Assembly: GCF_900096975.1 (NCBI RefSeq)
Contig: NZ_FMYQ01000027.1
Span: 1 to 64,000 of the forward strand
Reading direction: 5' to 3'
DNA length: 64,000 nucleotides
Origin: Paraburkholderia lycopersici
Lineage (GTDB): Bacteria; Pseudomonadota; Gammaproteobacteria; Burkholderiales; Burkholderiaceae
Shown: one piece after another, positions 25,960 through 34,200 of the stretch
How the letters are laid out: each line of letters opens with the position of its first letter
Numbering within the stretch: the first letter of the stretch is position 1
Notes under the pieces: generated by a model
Databases searched by the model: none
Seen by the model: the letters and a program-made list of their open reading frames with translations, nothing else
What the model was told of the DNA's origin: nothing
Translations under genes and position numbers: made by a program

Positions 25960-26588
25960 GAGGTCGCCTTGCCCGAGGCGAGCTGCTGGTTGCGCTGCGT
26001 AAGGAACTGGATCAGGCCGTCCACGCCGCCTTGCTGGATCTTTTCCTGGAATTGCTGCTGGTAGGCCTGAATGAGCCATGCGCCGAGCACGTTGATGTCA
26101 TACACACGCCAGCCTTGCGCCGTCTTGTACAGGCGATAGTCGAGCTCGATCGGCTGGCCGTTGTTCAGCACGGTCGAGCGGACCACGACGTCGGTATCGT
26201 CCGGGTTCGCGCGGAACGGCTTGTACTGGATCTGCTGGTCGCGCACCTGGGCGAGCGCGCCCGAATAGGTACGGATCAGGAGCGTCTTGAACTGCTCGAT
26301 GACCTGCTGCTGCTGCTCCGGCGTGGCCGCGCGCCAGTTGCGGCCCATCGCGAGTTGCGTGGTGCGGCGGAAGTCCGTGTACGGCAGGATCTTTTCGTTG
26401 ACGAGCTGCGTGATCTTGCTGATGTCGCCCGACTGGATCGACTTGTCACCCTTGATCTGGTCCATTACCTGCTGCGTGACCGTCTTGACCATTGCGTCGG
26501 GATTGCCGGTATCCACCGTTTGGGCGAACGCGCCGCCGGCAAACGAAAAAAACATGGCGAAAATCGGGTACAGAAAGAATTTCTTCAT
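25956..26588 (-). CDS. mlaC: Periplasmic phospholipid-binding protein MlaC
   Basis: A 210-aa protein with a Sec signal peptide (MKKFFLYPIFAMFFSFAGGAFAQ). The mature part is the MlaC/Tol_Tol_Ttg2 domain, with KILPYTDFRRTTQLAMGRNWR and the distal WRVYDINVLGAWLIQAYQQQF. It shuttles phospholipids between MlaA in the outer membrane and MlaFEDB in the inner membrane. It is separated from mlaA by 171 bp and overlaps mlaB. Confidence 0.95.
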   Translation of the reverse strand: MKKFFLYPIFAMFFSFAGGAFAQTVDTGNPDAMVKTVTQQVMDQIKGDKSIQSGDISKITQLVNEKILPYTDFRRTTQLAMGRNWRAATPEQQQQVIEQFKTLLIRTYSGALAQVRDQQIQYKPFRANPDDTDVVVRSTVLNNGQPIELDYRLYKTAQGWRVYDINVLGAWLIQAYQQQFQEKIQQGGVDGLIQFLTQRNQQLASGKATS

Positions 26589-26759
26589 ATCGAGTCCTGC
26601 TTGTTGGGGGACATGAGCCCCGTTGGAACCAACGATATCACGCGAGTTCTATCTCGCTATGTCACAAACTGCCAGCAAACTGCGACAAGCGTTTCTGCTT
26701 GTTACGTCAGACGTTTATGTCGAACGTTCGACCAGGCGACGCGACGCCGGCCACGGCGT

Positions 26760-27770
26760 TCAATGCAGACGCAGCAGCCCCGGAAAACCGATGCGCGCCG
26801 GCGGGATCATCTGGTCGCCCGGCACGTTGGTTTCGGATGCGCCCACGGGCGCGGCTGCGCCAGCCGGGCCTTCCAGCGTGGCAGGGGCGGCCGTTTCGCC
26901 GTTGGGGAGCGCAGACGGCATGCTGGCCGCGCCCGGTGCAGCCGCACGCCCGGTGCCAGACGCCGGAGCAACCGCGCCGGCCGACGCAGGCGCGGGTGCC
27001 CCCGCGGCCGCCGCGCCTTCGTCGACGTCGTCGTACTTCGGCAGCGGAGCGCCATCGCCGTAATCAGGCAGGTTGTCGCCGGACGCGCGTCCGTCCGAAA
27101 GCAGATAGCGGCGACGCTGCAGATAGGCGTTACGAACGAACGAATACCGGTCGATCGCCGCGCCTTCGAGCAGATCGCTCGCGCCCAGCAGGTTCGCGCG
27201 CGTGCTCACCACGTTCAGCCCGTACAGGCCCCACGAGAGCGCGGCCGGATCCACGTACGTGAGCGGATTGATGAAGTAGTTGGGCACGAGCGCCACGCCG
27301 TCGCGCACCGTGCTCGGGCCGAAGAGCGGCAGCACGAGGTACGGGCCGGACGGCACGCCGTAGTGGCCGAGCGTGAGGCCGAAGTCCTGGTTGTGCTTGG
27401 GCAGCTTCGCGAGCGTCGCGACGTCGAACAGGCCGCCCACGCCGAAGACCGTGTTGATCACGATCCGCATGATGTCCTGCACGCCGTCCGTGATCTTCAG
27501 CTGCAGGAAGTTGTTCGCGGCGTTGTAGACGTCGCCGATGTTCGCGAAGAAGTTCGTCACGCTGTCGCGAACCGGCTGCGGCGTCACCTTCACATAGCCC
27601 TGCGCCGCCGGCTTGAGCGCGTACCGGTCGACCTTGTCGTTGAACGTGTAGACCGTACGGTTGAAGCCTTCCCAGGGATCTTCCTTCGACGGCGTCTGCA
27701 CCGTCGAGCACCCCGCGAGAGCAAGCGCCGCCGCGCCGAGCGTAATGGCGCGCATGCGTGTGGTCGTCAT
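26760..27770 (-). CDS. mlaA: Outer-membrane lipoprotein MlaA (VacJ)
   Basis: A 336-aa lipoprotein. The lipobox LALAGC gives a mature N-terminal Cys. The MlaA domain runs from DPWEGFNRTVYTFNDKVDRY through VFGVGGLFDVATLAKLPKHNQDFG to a region ending near residue 240. An Ala/Pro/Gly-rich tail of about 85 residues follows and is probably disordered. MlaA removes mislocalised phospholipid from the outer leaflet. The start at 27770 is supported by GGAG followed by an A-run. Here mlaA lies inside the mla cluster, unlike in E. coli. Confidence 0.95.
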   Translation of the reverse strand: MTTTRMRAITLGAAALALAGCSTVQTPSKEDPWEGFNRTVYTFNDKVDRYALKPAAQGYVKVTPQPVRDSVTNFFANIGDVYNAANNFLQLKITDGVQDIMRIVINTVFGVGGLFDVATLAKLPKHNQDFGLTLGHYGVPSGPYLVLPLFGPSTVRDGVALVPNYFINPLTYVDPAALSWGLYGLNVVSTRANLLGASDLLEGAAIDRYSFVRNAYLQRRRYLLSDGRASGDNLPDYGDGAPLPKYDDVDEGAAAAGAPAPASAGAVAPASGTGRAAAPGAASMPSALPNGETAAPATLEGPAGAAAPVGASETNVPGDQMIPPARIGFPGLLRLH

Positions 27771-27780
27771 TTTTTTCTCC

Positions 27781-28326
27781 TTATTGTGCCGCCGGAGCTG
27801 CCGGGGCCGACGCGGGCGCCGCTGCGGGCGCCCCATCCGCGCTTGCGCCGCCGGGCGACTTCGCGGCCCCCGAATCGGCCGCCTTGCTATAGAGGAACTG
27901 GCCGATGAGGTTTTCGAGCACGATGGCCGACTGCGTCATCGAAATGGTGTCGCCGGCCTTGAGCATTTCCGAATCGCCGCCCGGCTCGAGGCCGATGTAC
28001 TGCTCGCCGAGCAGGCCAGCCGTCAGGATCTTCGCGGATGTGTCCTTCGGAAACTGGTACTGCTGGTCGATATTGATCGTCACCAGCGCCTGATAGGTGT
28101 TGGTGTCGAACCCGATCGACGCCACCCGGCCCACCGTCACGCCCGCGCTCTTCACCGGCGCGCGCGGCTTGAGACCGCCGATATTGTCGAACTTGAGCTT
28201 CACCGGATAGGTGGGCTGGAACGACAGCGAGCTCATGTTGCCGGCCTTCAGCGCCAGAAACAGCAGCGCGATAAAGCCCAGCACCACGAACAGGCCGACC
28301 CAGAAGTCGAGAGCATTCTTTTTCAT
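27781..28326 (-). CDS. mlaD: MCE-domain lipid transport protein MlaD
   Basis: A protein of about 181 aa with an N-terminal membrane helix (FWVGLFVVLGFIALLFLAL) and one MCE domain (PVKLKFDNIGGLKPRAPVKSAGVTVGRV to LLGEQYIGLEPGG). It ends with a hydrophobic helix (AIVLENLIGQFLY) and an Ala/Pro-rich tail. The hexamer forms the periplasmic pore of MlaFEDB. ATGs at 28326 and 28332 are both possible; the GGGA just upstream of 28326 favours the former. Confidence 0.95.
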   Translation of the reverse strand: MKKNALDFWVGLFVVLGFIALLFLALKAGNMSSLSFQPTYPVKLKFDNIGGLKPRAPVKSAGVTVGRVASIGFDTNTYQALVTINIDQQYQFPKDTSAKILTAGLLGEQYIGLEPGGDSEMLKAGDTISMTQSAIVLENLIGQFLYSKAADSGAAKSPGGASADGAPAAAPASAPAAPAAQ

Positions 28327-28398
28327 CGTCATCCCAATGAGAATCCGTTGCGGCGGCGCTCATGCAAGCGCCGCGAGGCCGGGGTGCGGCCCGGCGCC

Positions 28399-29175
28399 TT
28401 AGCTGAACATCAGCGCGGTGAGCAGGAAGTCGAGGCCGAGCACCGCGAGCGATGCATACACGACCGTCTTCGTGGTCGCACGCGACACGCCTTCGGGCGT
28501 GGGTTTCGCCTCGTAGCCCTGATAGAGCGCGGTGAACGTGACGGCGAAGCCGAACACGATACTCTTCAGCACGCCGTTGCCGACGTCCGCCCAGACGTCC
28601 ACGCCGCCCTGCATCTGCGACCAGAACGCGCCGGCGTCCACGCCGATCAGCAGCACGCCGACCACGTAGCCGCCGAGAACGCCGACCGCGCTGAAAATGG
28701 CCGCGAGAACCGGCATGGCGACCACGCCCGCCCACATGCGCGGCGCGACCACGATGCGCACGGGGTCGACGGCCATCATCTCCATCGCCGTGAGTTGCTC
28801 GCCGGCCTTCATGAGGCCGATTTCGGCCGTGAGCGACGTGCCCGCGCGGCCTGCGAACAGAAGCGCGGTGACGACGGGACCGAGCTCGCGCACGAGCGAG
28901 AGCGCCACGAGCAAACCGAGCGCCTGTTCGGAGCCGTAACGGTTGAGCGTGTAATAGCCCTGCAGGCCGAGCACGAAGCCCACGAACAGACCGGACACCG
29001 CAATGATCAACAGCGAATAGTTGCCGACGAAGTGGATCTGCTTCGTGACAAGCCGCGGGCGGCGCAGCAGCGGGAAGAATTCGAGCAAGAGCCGCAGGAA
29101 GAGGCGCGTGGCGTGCCCCGCGCGTGCGATCGTGTCGAGCACGGTGCGCCCGACCGAGCTGATGGCGCCGATCAT
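28399..29175 (-). CDS. mlaE: ABC transporter permease MlaE
   Basis: A 258-aa permease of the MlaE family with about five membrane helices. Recognisable regions are LVTKQIHFVGNYSLLIIAVSG, LVRELGPVVTALLFAGRAGTSLTAEIG and the coupling segment EQLTAMEMMAVDPV. It transports phospholipid with MlaF, MlaD and MlaB. Its start overlaps the mlaF stop by four bases. Confidence 0.96.
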   Translation of the reverse strand: MIGAISSVGRTVLDTIARAGHATRLFLRLLLEFFPLLRRPRLVTKQIHFVGNYSLLIIAVSGLFVGFVLGLQGYYTLNRYGSEQALGLLVALSLVRELGPVVTALLFAGRAGTSLTAEIGLMKAGEQLTAMEMMAVDPVRIVVAPRMWAGVVAMPVLAAIFSAVGVLGGYVVGVLLIGVDAGAFWSQMQGGVDVWADVGNGVLKSIVFGFAVTFTALYQGYEAKPTPEGVSRATTKTVVYASLAVLGLDFLLTALMFS

Positions 29176-29993
29176 GAGCGGCCTCCGCCAATGCCGAAGT
29201 CCGCTTCGAGCGGCACGTTCGACGGGTAGTGAAAGCGGAACGGACCGTCCGGCGCGCCGTCGATGAACTGGCGCACGGTCGGGTCGGTCGAGGCGCGCAG
29301 TTCGGCGGGCGTGCCCTGCGCCTGCACCCGGCCGTTCGCGAGGAAGTAGACGTAGTCGGCGATTGCGAACGACTCGGGCACGTCGTGCGTGACGAGGATC
29401 GAGGTCGCGCCGAGCGCGTCGTTGAGCGTGCGGATGAGGTTCGCCGTAATGCCGAGCGAAATCGGGTCGAGTCCAGCGAACGGCTCGTCGTACATCATGA
29501 GCTCGGGGTCGAGTGCGATGGCGCGCGCGAGCGCCACGCGGCGCGCCATGCCGCCCGAGATTTCCGAGGGCGCGAGGTCGCGTGCGCCGCGCAGGCCGAC
29601 GGCATTGAGCTTCATGAGCACGAGGTCGCGGATCAGCTCTTCGGGCAGGTCGGTGTGCTCGCGCAGCGCGAAGGCGACATTCTCGAACACCGACATGTCG
29701 GTGAACAGCGCGCCGAACTGGAACAGCATGCCCATCTTGCGGCGCAGCGCGTAGAGACCTTCACGCGATTGCGTGCCGACATCCTGGCCGCCGAACAGCA
29801 CCTGGCCGCGCTGGGCACGCACGAGGCCGCCGATCAGGCGCAGCACTGTGGTTTTTCCGCCACCTGACCCGCCCATGACCGCCACCACCCGGCCGCGCCC
29901 GAAGCGCATGTTCAGGCCGGACAGGACAAGCCGGTCGCCGTAGCCGAAGTCGACGTCGCGCAGCTCCAGTAGGGTCTCGGAAGTTGAGGGCAC
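29172..29993 (-). CDS. mlaF: ABC transporter ATP-binding protein MlaF
   Basis: A 273-aa ATPase of the phospholipid transporter. Walker A is MGGSGGGKTT, the signature EISGGMARRVALAR, Walker B LMMYDEPFAGLDP and the H-loop VTHDVPES. The start is GTG 29993 (MPSTSETLL). It is the first gene of the mlaFEDACB series and lies just downstream of a TATAAT element. The gap to thiE (29994-30161) has no terminator that I can defend. Confidence 0.95.
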   Translation of the reverse strand: MPSTSETLLELRDVDFGYGDRLVLSGLNMRFGRGRVVAVMGGSGGGKTTVLRLIGGLVRAQRGQVLFGGQDVGTQSREGLYALRRKMGMLFQFGALFTDMSVFENVAFALREHTDLPEELIRDLVLMKLNAVGLRGARDLAPSEISGGMARRVALARAIALDPELMMYDEPFAGLDPISLGITANLIRTLNDALGATSILVTHDVPESFAIADYVYFLANGRVQAQGTPAELRASTDPTVRQFIDGAPDGPFRFHYPSNVPLEADFGIGGGRS

Positions 29994-30024
29994 GTGGCTG
30001 ACAGTCCATTTACACGAAGGCGGG

Positions 30025-30030
30025 ATTATA
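30025..30030 (-). promoter_or_regulatory. -10 element (TATAAT) upstream of mlaF
   Basis: A perfect TATAAT on the minus strand in GC-rich surroundings, about 30 bp before the mlaF GTG. No matching -35 was found, so it may be activator-dependent or fortuitous. Confidence 0.45.
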
Positions 30031-30161
30031 GGGCCATCGTGAAAAACCTGCCGTGGCGCACCCAGTCCCGCTGAGGTAAGCCGCTTTGCCCGCTGCTGCG
30101 GTTTGCGGCCGCCTGGTCCCGGGTTTGCGCACGCGGCGCGCCCCCAAGCCAGGGCGGACCA

Positions 30162-31274
30162 TTATTGCGTAAACGCGTTGCGCAATGCAGCAACAGCAGC
30201 AGCCGGATCGGCCGCCTCGGTCACGGCGCGCACCACCGCCGCGCTGCCGGCGCCCGTGGCGAGCACGTCGGGCAGCACATTGCCGTCGATGCCGCCGATC
30301 GCCACCACCGGCACGACGCCGTCCAGCAGCTTCACGTAGCGGGCGAGGCGCGCGAGGCCTTGGGGCTCGGTGGGCATCGCTTTCGTCGTGGTGGCGAATA
30401 CCGCGCCGCAGGCCAGATAGCTCGGGCGGAAGTGGAGCGCCGTCAGCATTTCGAAGTAGCCGTGCGTGGAGAGGCCGAGCCGCACGCCCGCCGCCGCGAT
30501 CGCGCCGAGATCGGCTTCGCGCAGGTCCTCCTGGCCGAGGTGCACGCCATACGCGCCCGCGGCAACGGCCTCGCGCCAGTGATCGTTGATGAAAAGCCGG
30601 GCGTCGTGCTTGCGGCCCGCCGCGACGCAGCGCTCGATCTCGTACGTGAGCGCCGCGGACTTCGGCTGCTTGCTGCGCAGCTGCACCGTCTTCACGCCGT
30701 AGTCGAGTACGCGTTCGACCCAGTCGGCCGTCGGCAGCACCGGGTAGAGGCCGAGCTTCGCCGGGCATGGCGCGAACGGCTGCGCGGGCGCAGCCGGCAG
30801 GCCCAGCACGCGCGGAAAACGCCTGATGTCGGCCGGCCAGGCGTCGGCTTGCCGTTCGTCGCCGTCGCGCCAGGCGAGCGCGAGCACAAGCGCGTCGTGC
30901 GGGTCGAACCCGCAGTCGAGAAACGCCGCCAGCGCCGGAATCCAGTCCTCCGCCAGTTCGCCTTCGAGCGCATAGCGCTCGCCGCCCAGGTGCAGCGTGG
31001 CGCGCGCCGACTTCGGATCGTCGCCCGCCGCTTCGATCACGCCAGCGCCGTCGGTCATCCAGCGCGCGATGCTGGCGAGATGCGGCGCCGCATCGGTCAC
31101 GACGATGAGATCGCCGCCGTTGGGCATATCGGGCGGCGTGAGGCAGATGCGCCACGGCGCATGCGTGGGCGGCCAGTCGCCGAGGCGCGCGCGGATGCGC
31201 TCCGCCGTTTCGGTGAGCTCGTCGGCGGGCGGCCAGAACAGCTCGCGGTCCTGTAGTCGTAGCGTCTCGGTCAT
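30162..31274 (-). CDS. thiE: Thiamine-phosphate synthase ThiE with an N-terminal extension
   Basis: A 370-aa protein whose C-terminal ~200 residues are a ThiE TIM barrel: GLYPVLPTADWVERVLDYGVKTVQLRSKQ, LFINDHWREAVAAGAYGVHLGQEDL, GLSTHGYFE, ACGAVFATTTK and VVAIGGIDGNVLPDVLATGA. It joins HMP-PP and the thiazole phosphate. The first ~165 residues are not part of ordinary ThiE (~210 aa). They may be a degenerate ThiD-like domain, because the join (PAQPFAPCPAKLGLYPV) resembles ThiD-ThiE fusions as I recall them. The start overlaps the thiG stop by four bases. Confidence 0.92.
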   Translation of the reverse strand: MTETLRLQDRELFWPPADELTETAERIRARLGDWPPTHAPWRICLTPPDMPNGGDLIVVTDAAPHLASIARWMTDGAGVIEAAGDDPKSARATLHLGGERYALEGELAEDWIPALAAFLDCGFDPHDALVLALAWRDGDERQADAWPADIRRFPRVLGLPAAPAQPFAPCPAKLGLYPVLPTADWVERVLDYGVKTVQLRSKQPKSAALTYEIERCVAAGRKHDARLFINDHWREAVAAGAYGVHLGQEDLREADLGAIAAAGVRLGLSTHGYFEMLTALHFRPSYLACGAVFATTTKAMPTEPQGLARLARYVKLLDGVVPVVAIGGIDGNVLPDVLATGAGSAAVVRAVTEAADPAAAVAALRNAFTQ

Positions 31275-32089
31275 CGCTTGTCTCCATCCTGGTGCCAGAA
31301 CGGCATGCCCACCACGGGCGTGCTCGCCACTGCGGCTTCGCGCTCGGCCATCGGCCCGGCGAGGAACGCGGCGCGCCCCGCCTCGACGCCGAGCGCGAAC
31401 GCGCGCGCCATGGCCTCGGGGTGCGTGGCCTGCGAAACCGCCGTGTTGAGCAGCACGCCGTCGAAGCCCCACTCCATCACCTGGCACGCATGCGACGGCA
31501 CGCCGAGGCCCGCATCGACGATGAGCGGCACGTCGGGCAAGCGCTCTCGCAGCACGCGCAACGCGTATGGGTTGATCACGCCCTTGCCGGTGCCGATCGG
31601 CGCTCCCCACGGCATGAGCGCCTCGCAGCCTGCGTCGAGCAGACGCCGGCCGATCACGAGGTCCTCGGTGCAATACGGCAGCACCTTGAAGCCGTCCTTC
31701 ACGAGCCGCGAGGCGGCCTCGATCAGGCCGACCGGATCGGGCTGCAGCGTGTAGTCGTCGCCGATCAGTTCGAGCTTGATCCAGTCGGTTTCGAAGACTT
31801 CGCGCGCCATGTGCGCGGTCGCCACGGCCTCGTTGACCGTGAGGCAGCCGGCCGTGTTCGGCAACAGCGGCACACCGTGGCGCCTGAGCAAGTCGAAGAA
31901 GCCCGCCTCGGCGGTGCCGTCGTTCATCTGGCGGCGCAGCGCGACGGTAATCATGCCGGGGCACGCGGCGGCCATCGAATCGGCCAGCGATTGCAGCGAC
32001 GGATAGCGCGACGTGCCGAGCAGCACGCGGCTCGCGAAAGTTTCGCCGTAGAGCGTGAGCGCGTCGGCGGATGGAGGATTGGTGGTCAT
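31271..32089 (-). CDS. thiG: Thiazole synthase ThiG
   Basis: A 272-aa TIM-barrel enzyme that builds the thiazole phosphate from DXP, dehydroglycine and ThiS thiocarboxylate. Motifs: SRVLLGTSRYPSLQ, LPNTAGCLTVNEAV, WIKLELIGDD, APIGTGKGVINPYALR and VDAGLGVPSHACQVMEWGFD. The catalytic Lys is probably that in WIKLELIGDD. It starts at 32089 (MTTNPPS); the frame extends to 32131 without conservation. It overlaps thiE. Confidence 0.96.
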   Translation of the reverse strand: MTTNPPSADALTLYGETFASRVLLGTSRYPSLQSLADSMAAACPGMITVALRRQMNDGTAEAGFFDLLRRHGVPLLPNTAGCLTVNEAVATAHMAREVFETDWIKLELIGDDYTLQPDPVGLIEAASRLVKDGFKVLPYCTEDLVIGRRLLDAGCEALMPWGAPIGTGKGVINPYALRVLRERLPDVPLIVDAGLGVPSHACQVMEWGFDGVLLNTAVSQATHPEAMARAFALGVEAGRAAFLAGPMAEREAAVASTPVVGMPFWHQDGDKR

Positions 32090-32168
32090 GGCGTGAAATC
32101 CCTGGCGGTGTCGTGAGAGCGCGGTCAGCATGTGCGCGATGCGCGGCCTGTGGCTGGGCGAGCGCGGC

Positions 32169-32366
32169 TCAGCCGCCGGCCACGGGGCTCACGACGTCGA
32201 GGCGGTCGCCCGCCCGGAGCGCGCGCGCGCCGTGCTGGGCGCGCGCCACGAAGTTGCCGTTCAAGGCGACGGCGAACGGAGGACGCGCGCCGAACGCGGC
32301 GAGCGCATCGGCGACCGTCGCGCCCTCGGGCAGCGTGACGGGCTTCTGGTTGATGTGAATGTCCAT
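32169..32366 (-). CDS. thiS: Sulfur carrier protein ThiS
   Basis: A 65-aa ubiquitin-like sulfur carrier ending in Gly-Gly, the site of adenylation and thiocarboxylation. The N-terminus MDIHINQKPVTLPEGATVADAL and the tail DRLDVVSPVAGG are typical. It lies between thiO and thiG, as expected for thiOSGE. The start at 32366 is the only one that gives a normal ThiS length. Confidence 0.94.
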   Translation of the reverse strand: MDIHINQKPVTLPEGATVADALAAFGARPPFAVALNGNFVARAQHGARALRAGDRLDVVSPVAGG

Positions 32367-32421
32367 GGCAAATACGTTCTCAGACTGCGGTTTGTTTCGG
32401 TTGGCGTCGCACGCGTGCACA

Positions 32422-33570
32422 TCAGGCGGACGCGTGCGCGCGCGGCCCGTGCAGCATGTCGCCCCAGCGCGACGCACGGCGCAGCGACTCGAACGAGTCG
32501 GCGTCGTTCACGCGCGCGTCGAACAGCGCCTGCGCGAAGCGCACGGCTTCGTCGGCGACTTCCGGCGCGATCATGAAGCCGTGCCGGTAGAGGCCGTTCA
32601 CGCGCAGCGTCGTCGTGCCATCCCAGATCAGCGCCGGGCGATGGTCGGGCAGCGTCGGGCGGCACTGCGAGTTCAGCTCGAGGATGCGGGCCTCGCCGAA
32701 CGCCGGATGCACCGCAAACGCCGCGCTCAGCAGTTCGAGCGCCGAGCGCACGCTCACGGGCGAACGATCCTCGCCTTCGATTTCGGTGGCGCCGATCACA
32801 TAGACGTCGTTCTCCTTCGGCGCGAGGTAGAGCGGATAGCGCGGATGCAGCAGGCGCACGGGCCGCGTGAGGCCGATACCCGGCGCATGCACGCGCGCCA
32901 CCTCGCCGCGAATGCCGCGCAGACCCGGCAGCGTCGGTTTCGCGCCCAGCCCGCGGCAGTCGATCGTCACGCGCGCGGGCGGCAGGTTGGCTTCGTCGAC
33001 CGTGGTGTGCCAGTGCGCCTCGACGCCGCGCGCGGCCAGCCCGGCCGCCAGCGCGGCCAGCGTCTGGCGATTGTCGAGCTGGCCTTCGCCTTCGAGCAGC
33101 CAGCCGCGCGCGAAACGTCCGGCGAGCGCCGGTTCGGCCGCGTCGAGCTGCGCACCGGCGAGCGCGACAAAGTTGGCGTCGGCGAGCGAGCGCGGCGCGT
33201 TGGCGCGCACGCGGCGCTCGAAAAGCGGCGCCTCGGTGCGATCGGCGCTATGCCAGACGACGAGCGTGCCGTTGCGCTGGAAGAAGACGGGCTCGGGCAG
33301 CTCGGCCAGAATGCGCGGCCAGCTTTCGAGCGACGCCACGCCAAGCTCGGTGATGAGCAGTTCGGCGACGGCGGCTTCGGCGAGCGGCGCGAGCATGGCC
33401 GCCGCGACCCAGGCAGCGGCCTCGCTGCCTTCGGGGCCGCCGCGCTCGTAAAGCGCAACGCGATGGCCCTCGCCGGCGAGACGCCACGCGACGAGCCGGC
33501 CGCACAGGCCGCCGCCGAGCACGGCGAAGTCGGGCACGCTGCCCACGCTGCGAAGATGGGCGCGACTCAT
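32422..33570 (-). CDS. thiO: FAD-dependent glycine oxidase ThiO
   Basis: A 382-aa D-amino-acid-oxidase-like flavoprotein. The dinucleotide-binding start DFAVLGGGLCGRLVAWRLA and the C-terminal LYRHGFMIAPEVADEAV are typical of ThiO. It oxidises glycine to dehydroglycine for ThiG. The ATG at 33570 overlaps the stop of a 23-codon upstream ORF (ATGA), so its translation may be coupled to that ORF. The long frame above 33570 runs through the leader and is not coding. Confidence 0.92.
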   Translation of the reverse strand: MSRAHLRSVGSVPDFAVLGGGLCGRLVAWRLAGEGHRVALYERGGPEGSEAAAWVAAAMLAPLAEAAVAELLITELGVASLESWPRILAELPEPVFFQRNGTLVVWHSADRTEAPLFERRVRANAPRSLADANFVALAGAQLDAAEPALAGRFARGWLLEGEGQLDNRQTLAALAAGLAARGVEAHWHTTVDEANLPPARVTIDCRGLGAKPTLPGLRGIRGEVARVHAPGIGLTRPVRLLHPRYPLYLAPKENDVYVIGATEIEGEDRSPVSVRSALELLSAAFAVHPAFGEARILELNSQCRPTLPDHRPALIWDGTTTLRVNGLYRHGFMIAPEVADEAVRFAQALFDARVNDADSFESLRRASRWGDMLHGPRAHASA

Positions 33571-33638
33571 GACGACGCTCCGGCGAGCAAGGGGAGCGGG
33601 GCGCAAATCAGGGAACAAGCAAGAGAATAGGCGGTCAT
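33567..33638 (-). CDS. Putative 23-aa leader peptide upstream of thiO
   Basis: A short ORF below the usual annotation threshold. It has a strong ribosome site (GGAAAGG, five bases before ATG 33638), while thiO itself has no comparable site. The peptide starts MTAYSLACSLICAP, is hydrophobic with two Cys residues, and ends in SS. Its stop TGA overlaps the thiO ATG by the classic four-base ATGA. It lies downstream of the TPP riboswitch, so it may be the element whose translation the riboswitch controls, passing ribosomes on to thiO. Translation is inferred, not shown. Confidence 0.5.
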   Translation of the reverse strand: MTAYSLACSLICAPLPLLAGASS

Positions 33639-33829
33639 CGTATCCTTTCCGTACGGTAGCAGCAGACGTACCCAAGGACGAAACCGGCTGGCAAGGCCGA
33701 CCGTGGAGGCTATGCGGCGCAGACGGCCCGAAACGCAAATCTACGGACCCGAGCGCCGGACGCGCAGCCCGGCGGGAAACCTGGCGCCCCTGCAAAGGCC
33801 GGGGCTCCGGCAAGACTTTCTGGAAACTT

Positions 33830-33920
33830 CCCGCGCCGGTATTACCCGGATCGGGTGCGAAGGGTCTCTCTCAGCCTCACTCGCGGCATGCCCGGCATAC
33901 CGGTGAAGCACCCCTGTTTC
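33830..33920 (-). promoter_or_regulatory. TPP riboswitch (THI element)
   Basis: The minus strand carries the conserved THI-box parts in order: ACAGGGGTGC, GGCTGAGAGAGACCC, then GATCCGGGTAATACCGGCG, including the CUGAGA pyrimidine-sensing loop and the pyrophosphate-sensing arm. It lies about 260 bp before thiO and should repress thiOSGE when thiamine pyrophosphate is plentiful. A possible small hairpin (GCCGG/CCGGC followed by TTT) comes next, so I cannot tell attenuation from translational control. Confidence 0.96.
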
Positions 33921-33930
33921 GTCAACGTCG

Positions 33931-33960
33931 ATTAGACCACAAAACGCGCGCGGCCCGCAA
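33931..33960 (-). promoter_or_regulatory. Candidate sigma70 promoter of the thi operon
   Basis: On the minus strand TTGCGG (33960-33955) and TCTAAT (33936-33931) are separated by 18 bp. Transcription would begin just before the riboswitch at about 33924, which fits well. Confidence 0.5.
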
Positions 33961-34200
33961 ACCTCGGCGGGACGACAATTCGGCTCCGGCACAATGCCCT
34001 GCGCCCGCCTCTTTCGCCTCGCAGGCCCACGCGGTGAGACAATGGGCGCCACGCTACGGCGGCGCCGGCGCGCGCTTTTGTCTCATTAAGTCTCGCTTAA
34101 GCGCCCGGCGACAGAATCGCTGCGAAAATCGCTGCACTACGGCCGTCGCTCGGCATGCGGCGCATGCCGCCAGGCGGGCCGCCACACCTTCAGGATGCAC
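33961..34200. other. Intergenic region between the thi leader and the ABC gene
   Basis: A non-coding divergent region between the thi promoter and the SbmA-like ABC gene. I see no further RNA or gene. It must hold the promoter of the ABC gene, but no clear hexamers were found. Confidence 0.5.
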
